Shown: positions 7,562 through 17,000 of the stretch, one piece after another | Layout of the letters: each line of letters begins with the position of its first letter | Position numbering within the stretch: the stretch's first letter is position 1 | Assembly: GCA_002840755.1 (NCBI GenBank) | Contig: PHBZ01000001.1 | Span: 124,001 to 188,000 of the forward strand | Direction: 5' to 3' | From: Chloroflexi bacterium HGW-Chloroflexi-10 | GTDB taxonomy: Bacteria > Chloroflexota > Anaerolineae > Anaerolineales > Anaerolineaceae | Length of the DNA: 64,000 nt | The notes under the pieces: generated by a model | What the model saw: the letters and a program-made list of their open reading frames with translations, nothing else | Databases searched by the model: none | What the model was told of the DNA's origin: nothing | Program-made: the position numbers and the translations under genes

Positions 7562-7611
7562 TTGACAAAGGCTTATTAATGATATAGAATACTCTGTAAT
7601 ATAGAGTACTC
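7562..7611 (+). promoter_or_regulatory. Promoter with overlapping operator for the 7628-10170 operon
   Basis: TTGACA at 7562-7567 is followed, after 17 nt, by TAGAAT at 7585-7590. An inverted repeat, GAATACTCT at 7587-7595 and AGAGTACTC at 7603-7611 (one mismatch), covers the -10 end and the start region. A repressor there would block transcription. The winged-helix protein encoded second in the operon (8200-8493) is the natural candidate for autoregulation. A ribosome site AAGGA follows before the ATG at 7628. Confidence 0.6.
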
Positions 7612-7627
7612 TAAAAAGGATTTCCAT

Positions 7628-8197
7628 ATGAACATTTCCCCAAATGAAGCTGAAGAAGCGCTGGCAGCCATCCAAAAAGTAACACAGAAAACCCGGCATT
7701 CTATTTCCAGCAGCGGTGCTTACATTTTTTTGATCATCACAGGCGCCATCTGGCTGGTTGGATTTGTGGCCACTCAGTTTCTGCCCGCACCTGTTGTCGG
7801 AATTATCTGGACAGTGACGAGTATTCTTGGTACGGTCCTGGGCATCCTGCTTGGCATGCGCAGGGGCAGGCACGTGCGTGCGCCATCCACAGCCACGTAC
7901 GTCAAACGTATCGGCATCTTCTGGCTGCTGTTAATCCTCTTCTGTATTGCCATCATCACCGTTGTCCAACCCCTGGACGGAAAACAGCAGACCATGATCG
8001 TTATCTTGTTTATAATGATTGGCCAAACGGCGATGGGCTTGCTGTTCTCATTCTCCACCTCCTGGTGGGCACTGCCCATCGCCGCCCTGGCGTTGACTGG
8101 ATACTTCCTGCTGCCCGGTATCTTCTACCTGTGGATGGGAATCCTGGTTGGCGGTGGAATGATCGCCCTCGGTGTTTATATCCGCGTGAGGTGGTAG
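7628..8197 (+). CDS. Polytopic membrane protein, first gene of ABC exporter operon
   Basis: The product is 189 residues: a charged N-terminal helix (about 1-25), then hydrophobic segments near 30-52, 57-76, 95-118, 125-145, 147-160 and 163-184. No enzyme motif is visible. It is followed after 2 nt by a winged-helix regulator and then by ATPase and permease genes, so it is an accessory membrane component or sensor of the transporter; this is inferred from position only. Membrane proteins of this size often precede such small winged-helix regulators in Chloroflexota and Actinobacteria. The start is supported by AAGGA at 7615-7619. Confidence 0.75.
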   Translation: MNISPNEAEEALAAIQKVTQKTRHSISSSGAYIFLIITGAIWLVGFVATQFLPAPVVGIIWTVTSILGTVLGILLGMRRGRHVRAPSTATYVKRIGIFWLLLILFCIAIITVVQPLDGKQQTMIVILFIMIGQTAMGLLFSFSTSWWALPIAALALTGYFLLPGIFYLWMGILVGGGMIALGVYIRVRW

Positions 8198-8199
8198 CC

Positions 8200-8493
8200 A
8201 TGGCAGAATTAAATGAAACCATCCACCAGCCGGTGCGTCTGCGCATCATGGCTGCTCTGGTGACTCTGGAGACGGGCAACGAAGTGGACTTCACTTACCT
8301 GCGCGAACTGCTCAATGTTACCGACGGCAACCTGGGCGCTCACCTGCGCAAACTGGAAGAAGCCGGCTACATAGCCATTAATAAGATCTTCTTTGAACGC
8401 AAGCCGCGCACCTTCGTCGCCGCCACCGACACGGGACGTAACGTTTTTCAAGAACATGTGGCAGCCCTGGAAGAGATTTTGAAAAAGAAATAA
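8200..8493 (+). CDS. Winged-helix transcriptional regulator
   Basis: The 97-residue protein is a single winged helix-turn-helix of the ArsR-like type (Pfam winged-helix DNA-binding family as in PF13601). The dimer/recognition helices read PVRLRIMAALVTL, FTYLRELLNVTDGNLGAHLRKLEEAGYI, and the wing reads FFERKPRTFVAATDTGR. It would bind DNA as a dimer. It is embedded in the ABC operon (2 nt after the membrane protein, 8 nt before the ATPase), so it most likely controls that operon through the inverted repeat at 7587-7611. No metal-binding cysteines are present, so metal sensing is unlikely. Confidence 0.88.
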   Translation: MAELNETIHQPVRLRIMAALVTLETGNEVDFTYLRELLNVTDGNLGAHLRKLEEAGYIAINKIFFERKPRTFVAATDTGRNVFQEHVAALEEILKKK

Positions 8494-8501
8494 GGAAAGT
8501 T

Positions 8502-9416
8502 ATGGACACGATTATACAGGCAAAAGGTTTGCACAAGATTTACGGGGAAACCATTGCCGTGGATAACATCACCTTTGAAATCCAGCGTGGTGAAATCTTC
8601 GGCATGCTGGGACCGAATGGTGCCGGTAAAACCACAACGATCGAATGTATTGAAGGGCTGCGCCAGCCGGATGGCGGCACCGTCCAAGTATTCGGGTTGG
8701 ATCCGCAGCGCAATGAATATGAAATACGCGAACGAATCGGCATCCAGTTTCAATCGGCGGCCCTGCCGGCGCGCATTAAAGTGGGGGAGGCGCTGGAACT
8801 ATTCTCATCTTTCTACCAGCACCGGGTGGAATGGCCGCCCCTGCTGGAGAAAATCGGCCTGGCCGATAAAAAGGATGCGCTTGTTTCAAAACTCTCCGGT
8901 GGGCAACAGCAACGCGTTTTCATTGCCCTGGCCCTGATCAACGACCCGGAATTGGTTTTCATGGACGAGCTAACCACTGGACTCGACCCGCAATCACGAC
9001 GCGCTATGTGGGATATGATCCTGGATATGCGTACGAATGGGAAAACTATTTTCCTGACCACCCATTTCATGGAAGAGGCCGAGCGTCTATGTGACCGGGT
9101 AGCCATCGTCGATCACGGCAAAATCATTGCTCTGGATACGCCAGCAAACCTGATCGCATCCCTCAATGCCGAAAACCGGGTCATCTTTAATTGCAGCAAC
9201 GGTCTCAATTTAGAACTGCTGAAAAACAGTACCGGGGTTATCCGGGTAGAACGCCTGGGCGAGCGCGTTATTGTTTATGGGAAGAAAGAAGGTTTATTAA
9301 GCGGCGTGGTCAATACACTGGAAACCAATCAGATTCCCTTTAGTGATCTGCGCACCGAACAACCCTCGCTGGAAGATGTGTTTCTGGCACTGACCGGAAA
9401 AGAAATGAGAAATTAG
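8502..9416 (+). CDS. ABC transporter ATP-binding protein (drug/antibiotic exporter type)
   Basis: The 304-residue protein has a full nucleotide-binding domain. Walker A is GPNGAGKTTT (about residues 42-51), the signature is KLSGGQQQR, Walker B is ELVFMDELTTGLDP and the switch histidine lies in FLTTHFMEEAERLCDR. The usual DEPT after Walker B reads DELT here; the catalytic glutamate is kept. A C-terminal extension of about 90 residues follows, ending LEDVFLALTGKEMRN, typical of DrrA/CcmA-type ATPases paired with ABC-2 permeases. It energises export of an unknown substrate by the permease encoded 1 nt downstream. A fragment related to its H-loop region survives at 7277-7336. Confidence 0.92.
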   Translation: MDTIIQAKGLHKIYGETIAVDNITFEIQRGEIFGMLGPNGAGKTTTIECIEGLRQPDGGTVQVFGLDPQRNEYEIRERIGIQFQSAALPARIKVGEALELFSSFYQHRVEWPPLLEKIGLADKKDALVSKLSGGQQQRVFIALALINDPELVFMDELTTGLDPQSRRAMWDMILDMRTNGKTIFLTTHFMEEAERLCDRVAIVDHGKIIALDTPANLIASLNAENRVIFNCSNGLNLELLKNSTGVIRVERLGERVIVYGKKEGLLSGVVNTLETNQIPFSDLRTEQPSLEDVFLALTGKEMRN

Positions 9417-9417
9417 G

Positions 9418-10170
9418 ATGATCCAAGCATTTGCCTTACAAAAACTTTTGAAGATCCAAATCCGCCTATACCTGCGCGAGCCAATCACCGTATTTTTCAC
9501 CATGTTTCTGGCACCTTTGATGTTAATCATGATGGGTTTCGTCACCGGCAATGAACCGCAGGAAATGTTTGGCGGCCGCGGCCAGTTGGACGTCTATTTA
9601 CCCACCTACACGGCGCTTGTAATCGGCATTGTTGGGTTAATCTCCGTACCGATCGAGACTACCAGCCGGCGGGAAATTGGCGCGCTGCGCCGTTTCCGGG
9701 CTACACCGCTGAAACCGCTTACTTATATCCTCAGTGATGTGCTCATTAATTTTGTGCTGATCCTGATGGGTATTACGCTGTTGCTGGTATTAGGACTAAC
9801 CGTTTACCGCATTCGATTTGAAGGCCGTTTCCTCTCCCTGGCGTTTGCCCTTTGTCTGAGCAGCGCCGCCTTCCTGGCTATTGGCTATGTTCTCGCCAGC
9901 GTCCTGCCGAATAACCGGGTAGCAACCCTGGTTGGTAATTTACTACTCTACCCGATGATGTTCTTTTCCGGTGCAACCGTACCACGGGAAATGTTACCAG
10001 AGGCCATCCAAAAGTTATCCTATGCACTGCCATTAACTCACGTGGTCAGCCTGGTGAAAGGTGCGTGGTTTGGTGAACCCCTCGGCCAGTACTGGGTAGA
10101 AATTGTTGTGCTGGGTGCTATCCTGGTGGTGTGCACACTGATTTCCACGCGCGCATTCCGCTGGGAATAA
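9418..10170 (+). CDS. ABC-2 type transporter permease
   Basis: The 250-residue product has six hydrophobic segments in the ABC-2 membrane layout: after a coupling-helix N-terminus, helices lie near 24-44, 62-80, 104-128, 137-160, 165-185 and 224-245. The motif FSGATVPREMLPEAIQKLSYALPLTHVV before the last helix is characteristic of DrrB/NodJ-like permeases. It begins 1 nt after the ATPase stop and should form the channel of the exporter. The substrate cannot be inferred. A rho-independent hairpin follows at 10192. A piece of a relative (DVLTNF...VYRI) survives at 7339-7425. Confidence 0.9.
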   Translation: MIQAFALQKLLKIQIRLYLREPITVFFTMFLAPLMLIMMGFVTGNEPQEMFGGRGQLDVYLPTYTALVIGIVGLISVPIETTSRREIGALRRFRATPLKPLTYILSDVLINFVLILMGITLLLVLGLTVYRIRFEGRFLSLAFALCLSSAAFLAIGYVLASVLPNNRVATLVGNLLLYPMMFFSGATVPREMLPEAIQKLSYALPLTHVVSLVKGAWFGEPLGQYWVEIVVLGAILVVCTLISTRAFRWE

Positions 10171-10191
10171 GCTGCCGGAAAAAATATAAAT

Positions 10192-10228
10192 GCTGCGTTG
10201 GTCACTCAAATGGCTAACGCAGCTTTTT
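10192..10228 (+). terminator. Rho-independent terminator of the ABC operon
   Basis: GCTGCGTT (10192-10199) pairs with AACGCAGC (10216-10223), followed by TTTTT. It lies 22 nt after the permease stop and just before the stop of the convergent DUF2892 gene. Confidence 0.8.
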
Positions 10229-10242
10229 GTTCTAAGCGAATT

Positions 10243-10443
10243 TTATTTTTTCAACGTGTTGAATTTGAAAGGGAAATACAGCGGGCAGAAAGAAACCAGG
10301 CTGGTCAGCGCGAAGACAGCAGCCAGTACCAGCAATATGATACCCAACGTGCCGGAAACGACACCGGTGAAATACAAAACTGCGAATAAAACTGCCAGCA
10401 CAACGCGGACGAGACGATCGATATTACCCATGTTCTTTTTCAT
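10243..10443 (-). CDS. Small DUF2892 membrane protein
   Basis: The 66-residue product matches the DUF2892 (YgaP-like transmembrane) family. It has the N-terminal MKKNMGNIDRLVRVVLAV motif, two hydrophobic segments (about 12-30 and 32-50), and the conserved SFCPLYFPF end. Proteins of this family are small inner-membrane proteins; in some organisms the domain is fused to rhodanese. GGAGTAAAG precedes the ATG by a good spacing. It is convergent with the ABC operon. The exact role is unknown. Confidence 0.85.
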   Translation of the reverse strand: MKKNMGNIDRLVRVVLAVLFAVLYFTGVVSGTLGIILLVLAAVFALTSLVSFCPLYFPFKFNTLKK

Positions 10444-10532
10444 TCTTTACTCCTATACGGAACCAATTATTCTTTATGAAGATTGGATGCAGGCATTGGA
10501 AAAAAGATACAAAGATTGTTACGTAAACCCAA

Positions 10533-10561
10533 TTGTGAAATTTTTTCACGTAGACTATACT
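10533..10561 (+). promoter_or_regulatory. Promoter with spacer palindrome upstream of 10635
   Basis: TTGTGA (10533-10538), a 17-nt spacer and TATACT (10556-10561) form a reasonable sigma-70 promoter. The spacer contains the perfect inverted repeat GTGAAA-TTT-TTTCAC (10535-10549), which could be an operator. Expected transcription start is near 10568, leaving about 67 nt of leader before the ATG at 10635. Confidence 0.5.
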
Positions 10562-10634
10562 AAAGTCAACCAGGGTGGAGAATCCACTAAATTAATCTCC
10601 GGATTGGATAGACACTTAAGAAAAAGGAAAATAA

Positions 10635-11450
10635 ATGAACGCTGAACTGGCTCAAATTATCACTCTGGTTGCGCACGGCAACCTGTTTCTGCGCAGCGGC
10701 AAAACGACAGCGGCTGATCTTTCTTCCAACCCCGCCTTTCAGTATGTATCTGCCGTTAAATTTGCACGCTATCAAAACAAGCAGGAAGCACAGGGCAAGG
10801 AAGCAGCAGGCAGCGTTTCCGAATGGTTTGCTTTTCTGCGTTTGGCCGGGGTCACCCGTTTATGGCAGATCGCTTTTCAATGGGAGCGAAAAGATATTCC
10901 GGAACATGTCGCAGCGGGATTTGCGGGAGGCGTTCCGAATGCCATCCAGGCCGACCTGCCGAATGGCTTTGAGCTTTGGTACCCGAAATGGGAAACCGGA
11001 GGGCCGAAAGAAAAGCCCTGGAGCGTTGAATACCGTGCTCTGATGTTCCCCTATTCGCATGCTGTCCCGCCGGTGGATTTAGACCTGGTAAAAATCCGGC
11101 TTGGGATGGCAATTGCGCAAGCGCTGGAATTTTCATCAAAGCAACCGGCGATGGAAAACGGTTATTGGATTCCCCGTTTTACAGAAGCACTGGCATTATT
11201 GAATTCAACCAACCTCATAACATCTTTTCCTGCAGAAATTCTACCCGAATCCGGCTACTGCCTGGAAGCGCGCCAGATACTGGCTGCGGCGGCACAAGCT
11301 TACGTCTTTGGCGGTATGGGTTCATGGAATGATATGGGGTTTTCGGATCCGGCATTGGAAAAAGAATACGAAAGAATCAGCACGGAACTGTATGAGGCTA
11401 TCAAGATGGGAACCACGCTGGCGACCAATTCTTTTGCGCTTGAAATTTAA
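10635..11450 (+). CDS. Hypothetical soluble protein
   Basis: The 271-residue product has no signal peptide and no membrane segment. It is a mixed alpha/beta protein with tryptophan-rich loops (WQIAFQWERKD, ELWYPKWETGGPKEKPWSVEYRALMFPY) and a helical C-terminal half (IAQALEFSSKQ, EALALLNSTNL, ARQILAAAAQAYVFGGMGSWNDM). I do not recognise a family or catalytic motif. It is a single-gene unit with its own promoter (10533-10561). The N-terminal ELAQIITLVAHGNLFL stretch is predicted helical. The reading frame is long and has normal composition, so it is a real gene. Confidence 0.75.
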   Translation: MNAELAQIITLVAHGNLFLRSGKTTAADLSSNPAFQYVSAVKFARYQNKQEAQGKEAAGSVSEWFAFLRLAGVTRLWQIAFQWERKDIPEHVAAGFAGGVPNAIQADLPNGFELWYPKWETGGPKEKPWSVEYRALMFPYSHAVPPVDLDLVKIRLGMAIAQALEFSSKQPAMENGYWIPRFTEALALLNSTNLITSFPAEILPESGYCLEARQILAAAAQAYVFGGMGSWNDMGFSDPALEKEYERISTELYEAIKMGTTLATNSFALEI

Positions 11451-11556
11451 AATCAAACAACTTATTATGTTTATATCCTATGGAAGTAGGGCTTTATTAC
11501 TGGTGTTTCGCTGAACGCATAAACAGCTTTAAGATCACCTCCAAAGCGAGTTCAAA

Positions 11557-12072
11557 ATGAATCTGACTATCCGCCGCTGCACGGAAAGCGACCTGCACAC
11601 CTTAAGAGACATTGGCATTGAAACGTACGGCGACACCTTTCGCTCGATGAATACGGCTGAAACCATGCAAAAATACCTGGAGGAAGCCTTCAACCCGCAG
11701 AAACTGCTTGCCGAGCTAACCACACCGGGCAGCACTTTTTATACCATTTTTGAGGATGATGTGCTGATGGGATACGTAAAAATCAATGAGTTTGATGCCC
11801 AAACGGATATCAAAGATCCCGCTGCATTGGAAATTGAACGTATCTATGTAAAGAAAGAATTTAAAGGAAAAAGGATCGGGACGAAGCTGATGGAATTTGC
11901 CATCGAGCAGGCCAGGCAAAAAGGCAAAACGTATGTCTGGCTGGGCGTTTGGGAGAAGAACACATCCGCGCTGGAATTTTACAAAAAGCACGGCTTTAGC
12001 GAAGTTGGCAAACATTTCTTCAAGATGGGTGATGAACTGCAAACCGACTTTGTGATGAAAAGAGGTGTATAG
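11557..12072 (+). CDS. GNAT-family N-acetyltransferase
   Basis: The 171-residue protein is a single GNAT domain. It starts with the usual LTIRRCTESDLHTLRDIG, the central strand is ALEIERIYVKKEFKGKRIGTKLMEFA, where RIYV precedes the acetyl-CoA pyrophosphate loop (KGKRIG, Q/RxxGxG/A type), and YVWLGVWEKNTSALEFYKKHGF is motif B. The layout resembles spermidine/PaiA-like acetyltransferases, but substrate specificity is not readable. It ends exactly at the base before the ATG of the next GNAT gene, so the two are co-transcribed and probably coupled. Confidence 0.9.
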   Translation: MNLTIRRCTESDLHTLRDIGIETYGDTFRSMNTAETMQKYLEEAFNPQKLLAELTTPGSTFYTIFEDDVLMGYVKINEFDAQTDIKDPAALEIERIYVKKEFKGKRIGTKLMEFAIEQARQKGKTYVWLGVWEKNTSALEFYKKHGFSEVGKHFFKMGDELQTDFVMKRGV

Positions 12073-12540
12073 ATGATCAGAATAATAAGAACCGACTCAG
12101 ATAACCTGGATTTTATTAACCTCGTAAAACATCTGGATGCCGACCTGGCTGAAAGAGACGGGAAAGATCATTCCTTTTATGCACAGTTTAACAAAATAGA
12201 CAAAATCAAGCATGTGGTTGTCGCATATGAAAACGAAGAAGCCGTGGGCTGCGGTGCCATCAAGGATTACGCGCCAGGCATGATGGAAGTGAAACGGATG
12301 TATACGCTTCCCTCTTTCAGAGGTAAAGGAATCGCCTCCAAAGTTTTATCCGAATTGGAAACCTGGGCGGCAGAACTGGCGTATGAAAAATGCCTCTTAG
12401 AAACCGGAAAGAAACAACCGGAAGCCATTGCACTGTACAAAAAGAACGGATACAAAAAGGTTTCCAATTACGGGCAATATGTCGGAATAGAAAACAGCAT
12501 ATGTTTCGAAAAGGATATCAGCAGTGCTACCGGTGGGTAG
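12073..12540 (+). CDS. GNAT-family N-acetyltransferase
   Basis: The 155-residue single-domain GNAT protein has the acetyl-CoA loop FRGKGIASKVLSELETWA after the strand MMEVKRMYTLP. Motif B is CLLETGKKQPEAIALYKKNGY. Its N-terminal part (LDADLAERDGKDHSFYAQFNKI) resembles the small acetyltransferases often annotated PhnO/YjaB-like. It starts immediately after the stop of the preceding GNAT gene. The two proteins are different members of the superfamily, so this is an operon of two acetyltransferases and not a tandem duplication. Substrate unknown. Confidence 0.9.
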   Translation: MIRIIRTDSDNLDFINLVKHLDADLAERDGKDHSFYAQFNKIDKIKHVVVAYENEEAVGCGAIKDYAPGMMEVKRMYTLPSFRGKGIASKVLSELETWAAELAYEKCLLETGKKQPEAIALYKKNGYKKVSNYGQYVGIENSICFEKDISSATGG

Positions 12541-12706
12541 TACCGAAATTCATTCTTAATTAATTTTTGCTCCGGAAAATATAACTCCGGAATGAGAAGC
12601 TTATTTATTTTTTTTGGGAACGCTAATGGATTCCTTATAATATTCGTAATTAACAGCCATTATTCATTACCCGTTTCTTTGTTGAAGAGCTTAAAGGAAA
12701 CATCCA

Positions 12707-13375
12707 ATGAAACCCTTTCCCCACATCCCATTAAATAGCTATCAGGGCTACCCGCCCGAAGAGATGTTGGAGCGAGCCGTAGCGTTTCGCCAGGAACTAC
12801 AGCGCCGCCGCACCATTCGGCAGTTCTCCAGCCAGCCGGTACCGCAGGAAGTGATTGAAAACTGTCTGTTGGCTGCCGGAACGGCTCCGAATGGTGCCAA
12901 TTTGCAACCGTGGCGTTTCGTCGTCGTACGGGACCCTCAGATCAAGGCACAAATTCGTGAGGGTGCAGAAAAAGAAGAACGCGAATTCTATCAAAACCGT
13001 GCACCGCAGGAATGGCTGCAAGCGCTGGAGCCATTCGGCACCGATGAAAACAAGCCCTACCTGGAAACCGCGCCCTGCCTGATCATCATTTTTGGGATGA
13101 AAAGCTCCAGCGATTCAGAGGGTAACACTGTAAAGAATTACTATGTCAACGAATCGGTAGGGATTGCCACCGGCTTTCTGATTGCTGCGCTGCACCACGC
13201 CGGGCTGGCCACCCTAACCCACACACCCAGCCCGATGGGTTTTCTCAACAGTATCCTGGGACGGCCTGAAAACGAGAAACCATTCCTGGTTCTGGTTGCC
13301 GGTTACCCGGCAGAGGATGCCGTGGTACCCATTATCACCAAAAAACCACTGGAAGAAATTGCCGTTTTTCTATAA
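12707..13375 (+). CDS. Nitroreductase-family flavoprotein, iodotyrosine deiodinase-like
   Basis: The 222-residue protein is an FMN nitroreductase-fold enzyme. [14 protein letters not shown] (33-46) and [19 protein letters not shown] (56-74) are the FMN-binding signatures. The lid region carries E91-x3-Y95 and K116 ([19 protein letters not shown]), which line up with the Glu/Tyr/Lys triad that mammalian and bacterial iodotyrosine deiodinases use to hold the zwitterion of halotyrosine. The C-terminal [21 protein letters not shown] and PLEEI also match that subfamily. So reductive dehalogenation of halotyrosines is a better guess than generic nitroreduction; the reaction is inferred from recalled family features. 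AAGGAA precedes the ATG. Confidence 0.85.
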   Translation: MKPFPHIPLNSYQGYPPEEMLERAVAFRQELQRRRTIRQFSSQPVPQEVIENCLLAAGTAPNGANLQPWRFVVVRDPQIKAQIREGAEKEEREFYQNRAPQEWLQALEPFGTDENKPYLETAPCLIIIFGMKSSSDSEGNTVKNYYVNESVGIATGFLIAALHHAGLATLTHTPSPMGFLNSILGRPENEKPFLVLVAGYPAEDAVVPIITKKPLEEIAVFL

Positions 13376-13399
13376 TCCATGCAGAAAGATAAGTTCAAT

Positions 13400-13425
13400 C
13401 AGCCGGCTCTATTTCGGGCCGGCTG
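13400..13425 (+). terminator. Rho-independent terminator-like hairpin
   Basis: CAGCCGGC (13400-13407) pairs with GCCGGCTG (13418-13425) across the loop TCTATTTCGG, followed by TTATTGTTA. It lies 25 nt after the nitroreductase stop and could also serve the convergent CBS gene. Confidence 0.6.
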
Positions 13426-13449
13426 TTATTGTTAGCTGTACGGTTTTAT

Positions 13450-13893
13450 CTACATTTCGTGGGTCTGGCTGAGGATATAGTTTTCCAACCCGGCAATAGT
13501 GGCTTGCTGACCGGCAATTAATGCGCGTACCACATCGCCAATCGAGATCAATCCCACCAGGTCGTCACCATCGACTACCGGCAGGTGGCGGATATGCGCT
13601 TTCGACATGAGCTGCATACAATCATTGATGGTTGTTTCGGAAGATACCACTATCACTTCCTTCGTCATCCAGGCAGCAACGCTCTGGTCCAACGAGCAGC
13701 TTCCTTTTTCAGCTATCCTCCAGGCAAAATCACGTTCAGAGATAATTCCCTTAACCGAACTTCCTTCCATTACCAATAAGGCTCCAACATTTTGTGTTCG
13801 CAAGCGCTGCAAGGCCATCAATAAATTTGCAGTTGGTTCAATTGTCCACACATCGTGGCCCTTTTGGGCAAGAATATCCTTAACAGTATTCAT
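13450..13893 (-). CDS. CBS-domain pair protein
   Basis: The 147-residue protein consists of two CBS motifs. The first is WTIEPTANLLMALQRLRTQNVGALLV and GIISERDFAWRI; the second is VVSSETTINDCMQLMSKAHIRHLPVV and GLISIGDVVRALI. Stand-alone CBS pairs bind adenine nucleotides and act as energy or redox sensors, often dimerising into a disc. There is no fused effector domain. It is convergent with the nitroreductase and stands alone, and its partner is unknown. The ISERDFAWRI and ISIGDVVRALI stretches are the usual nucleotide-contacting strand and helix. Confidence 0.92.
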   Translation of the reverse strand: MNTVKDILAQKGHDVWTIEPTANLLMALQRLRTQNVGALLVMEGSSVKGIISERDFAWRIAEKGSCSLDQSVAAWMTKEVIVVSSETTINDCMQLMSKAHIRHLPVVDGDDLVGLISIGDVVRALIAGQQATIAGLENYILSQTHEM

Positions 13894-14009
13894 TCGACCT
13901 CCCGTTCATTCAAAAGCCAATAGGTTAACTGATTCTATTATAGGAAGTTTGTAGATAAATACAATTATATTTGTCATATTGTGAATTATGGCACAAATTT
14001 TGATAACTT

Positions 14010-14048
14010 AAAAAATCATTCCCACCCAAACTGTGGGAATGATTTTTT
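14010..14048 (-). terminator. Strong symmetric terminator after the 14071 gene
   Basis: AAAAAATCATTCCCAC (14010-14025) and GTGGGAATGATTTTTT (14033-14048) are perfect complements around a 7-nt loop. On the minus strand it follows the stop of the large secreted protein by 22 nt and ends in a T-run. Confidence 0.9.
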
Positions 14049-14070
14049 AAAAAAATTCCAAAAGATGTGT

Positions 14071-17000
14071 TTAGCGCACCAATATAGGTAAAAATATCAT
14101 ATTGCCAGCCGGGTTGTCTCCCACACGAATAACGGCTGTATGCCCAGCTGAATCAGTATAAGTATATATACCGGGGACATTAAAGCGGTATTGGTAACTT
14201 TCACTCGGTACCAATCGGCCTGAATCCCACCCAAGTGTACTGGCAAATGGATCGGGACTGCTGATCACTTGTAGTATAGGATCAATCCCGGCATTAACCA
14301 GATCACTCATTTCCTCTTGCCCGCCCTGCACGGCCAGCCATTTCACCACTGATCCAACAGGAACAACCAGGTTCGGCTGACTAAATCCGGATAGGCCGGT
14401 TTGCACTGTGATCGTGCTGTCAGTGTAGATAGGTGTCAGCGGTACATTGACATGGACAATTTCATTGACCACTTCCACAACCGGACTACGCCATGGCTGG
14501 TAGCCGGCTGGCGGTTCTACCTGCAAGTAATATTCTCCGGGGGGTGTAAAGAAGGCAAAATACCCGTCATTGCTAACCACCTGCGGGTTAACCTGGTTGT
14601 TATACAGATGTGCCGGCCAGGGCACCCAACCACCCCATTCGGGTATATTAGCCATACAGGTCACTGTGGAACCTGGTAAAACATGAGCGGTCGGATCGCT
14701 TGCATCAAAACCAAGGGTTGAATCAAACACATAACCATCCGGATCAATCAAGATGTGCCCGCGATCATTGATTTTCTTTATGATTATTTCTTCGTCTTCA
14801 TCCTCATATTCGCATTGTGCCCAAAATTCAATACTATGAGCGCTGCCAGTTATATCAAAATGGTAATCGGGATAGATCGAACCGGATGAAGCAGCATAGG
14901 TAACCCCATCCGCCACCACCCATAAATTGGTAGGCCGGTCTGTGGTGCCGGTTTCAGGCGGGCAGCTGCAGGCATGGATATCCAATTGGGTGTTGCTAAA
15001 ACCCAACACACCCTCTATATACCATTCCTGTGTGGATGCATAACCATTCTGATCACGGAAATCGAATGCCAGATTTTGCCCGGCCAACGGTCCACCAGCC
15101 GGGGTGCCTGTCCAGGCAGAACGCTGAGGGCACCAGAAACTTTGCGAAGGAAACAACTCAACACTGGATAACTCACTGCAGGTGCCATCCTTGCAGGCTC
15201 GGGCATTCAAAAATAAATCTGCATTACCAGCGATGGAACCGGTGTAATAAACGGTAAACAAACCTTGTGAATTGGTAATGGACTGCCCTTTGTAGACACT
15301 GCCTTCATATATTTCGATTGTTGTTCCCGGTTGCGCAGAACCTTTCACTTCCAGGGAAGTAGTCTCGGTTGGACAAATTTCGCCGGACACCGGCCAGGTG
15401 ATCAGCGGAGCAAACAATGGCACCTGGGTTTCAACCGAGAGGTTGAAATTTCTGTTTCCAGCAATTAAAGTGGCAATATTTGTATAAGTATGGCCTGCTA
15501 TTGGGTCAGAATCGCTTGTGTCGATCTGAATATCCAGCGTTTGCTGAGGAGCAACAGTCTGCTCCGTTTCCCATTCCAACGTTTGACCAATGTGTGTAAA
15601 GCTCATATCCGGGCTGTGTATTTCACTTTCAAAATCCAAACCGGTTGGAAGCGTATCCACTACTGAAACATGGATAGGTTGGTCGGCTAAATCATCCGAG
15701 CCGTACAGGAAGCGCACCCAATATCTTTGCAAAAGCTCACCAAAGGGATTCCCATCCGGGTCTGGCAAATTAATCCACACGGGTGACAATGCTAATTTTT
15801 CAGCGGTCATTTCGGTTGCAGCAGCCTGATTAAACTCATCTGCACCCAGGTCCGGTGAACTTGCGGTTGGCTGCGGGCGTGATCGTCCGTCAATGTCGGT
15901 GATAATACCGGCGTTTTGACCTTTACCCAATGCTTGTGAATACAAAGTGAGATGGTAACCATCGGCAGGTTCAAGCGCGGCGGCGCCAGTGTAAGGACTG
16001 TTATTGACCAGGGTACCACCACCTGTGCTTGGAGTAGTGTTTGAATCCCACAAAGTGCTATTCAGCGTTACCGAAGATCCGCTTTCAGCCAAAACCCCCA
16101 CGGTATTTTTAGAAAGGATGGTGTTGGTTAAACCAGTCGTTGTACCACTCACTGCACGCACGCCATAAGAACCGTTCTCCACCAGGGTAGTTTGCAGCAA
16201 AGTAGCTTGCACACCGCTTTGCGCCAGATAAATTCCGCCACCGGTATTCCTAACAAAAGCCGTGTTGGTCAGTATTACCTGACTGGTACCGCTAATGCGC
16301 AGCCCCACACCGGGATTGGAAATCAATCGGTTGCCATCCAGGAGATTATTTTGGGAGAAGTTGCTGTTGAAAATCTGCCAGCCCGCTGTGCCGGAACTCT
16401 CAATTTTTGAACGCAGCACATGCACTGCATTAGGAGACAGATTGTTAAATATCAGAGATCCCAGCGGTTCGCTGTAACCGGCCATACTGCTGCCACCGCA
16501 ACGGATGGCGACCCCATCCAGATACCCGCTGGCTGCAGATCCATTGAAGATCACCCCGGACCATTGATTGGGGCCATTATCACTGGTTGAAGTAAAAACA
16601 ATATCCTTACCTGTTTTTGCCTGTGCTTCCAGACGGCCATTCACCATCAGGCCGGATCCCATTCTGCCCATAATGTTTACACCCGGTTCCACTGTCATAG
16701 TAATGCCAACGGGTATCGTAAATTTGGACGCCAGCTCATAACCCTCCAGGCCCTCTACCATAGGCAAAGAGAAATCTGCGCCAGTCAGGGCATTATTGGA
16801 AAGTACGATGCGTTTATACCCATTGACATCAAACCGGTTCCCGGCCAATGTAACCCGGCTATCTGCACCTGATATAGAGATCGGATAATCGTATTCGTCC
16901 GGATTACCATTACCGCTAAAAACAGAATTACGAATGGATGCATACGCATTATCCACTCTTACGGTTGTATCTACGTCATTTACCGTTTGATTATTGGTGA

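Noticed and set aside
10190..10645. Plus-strand frame of 151 codons
   Set aside because: It lies over the DUF2892 gene on the opposite strand, a terminator and a promoter; no domain.
12569..12590. TCCGG/CCGGA hairpin after the second acetyltransferase
   Set aside because: Stem of only 5 bp and the T-run starts 14 nt later; too weak to call a terminator.
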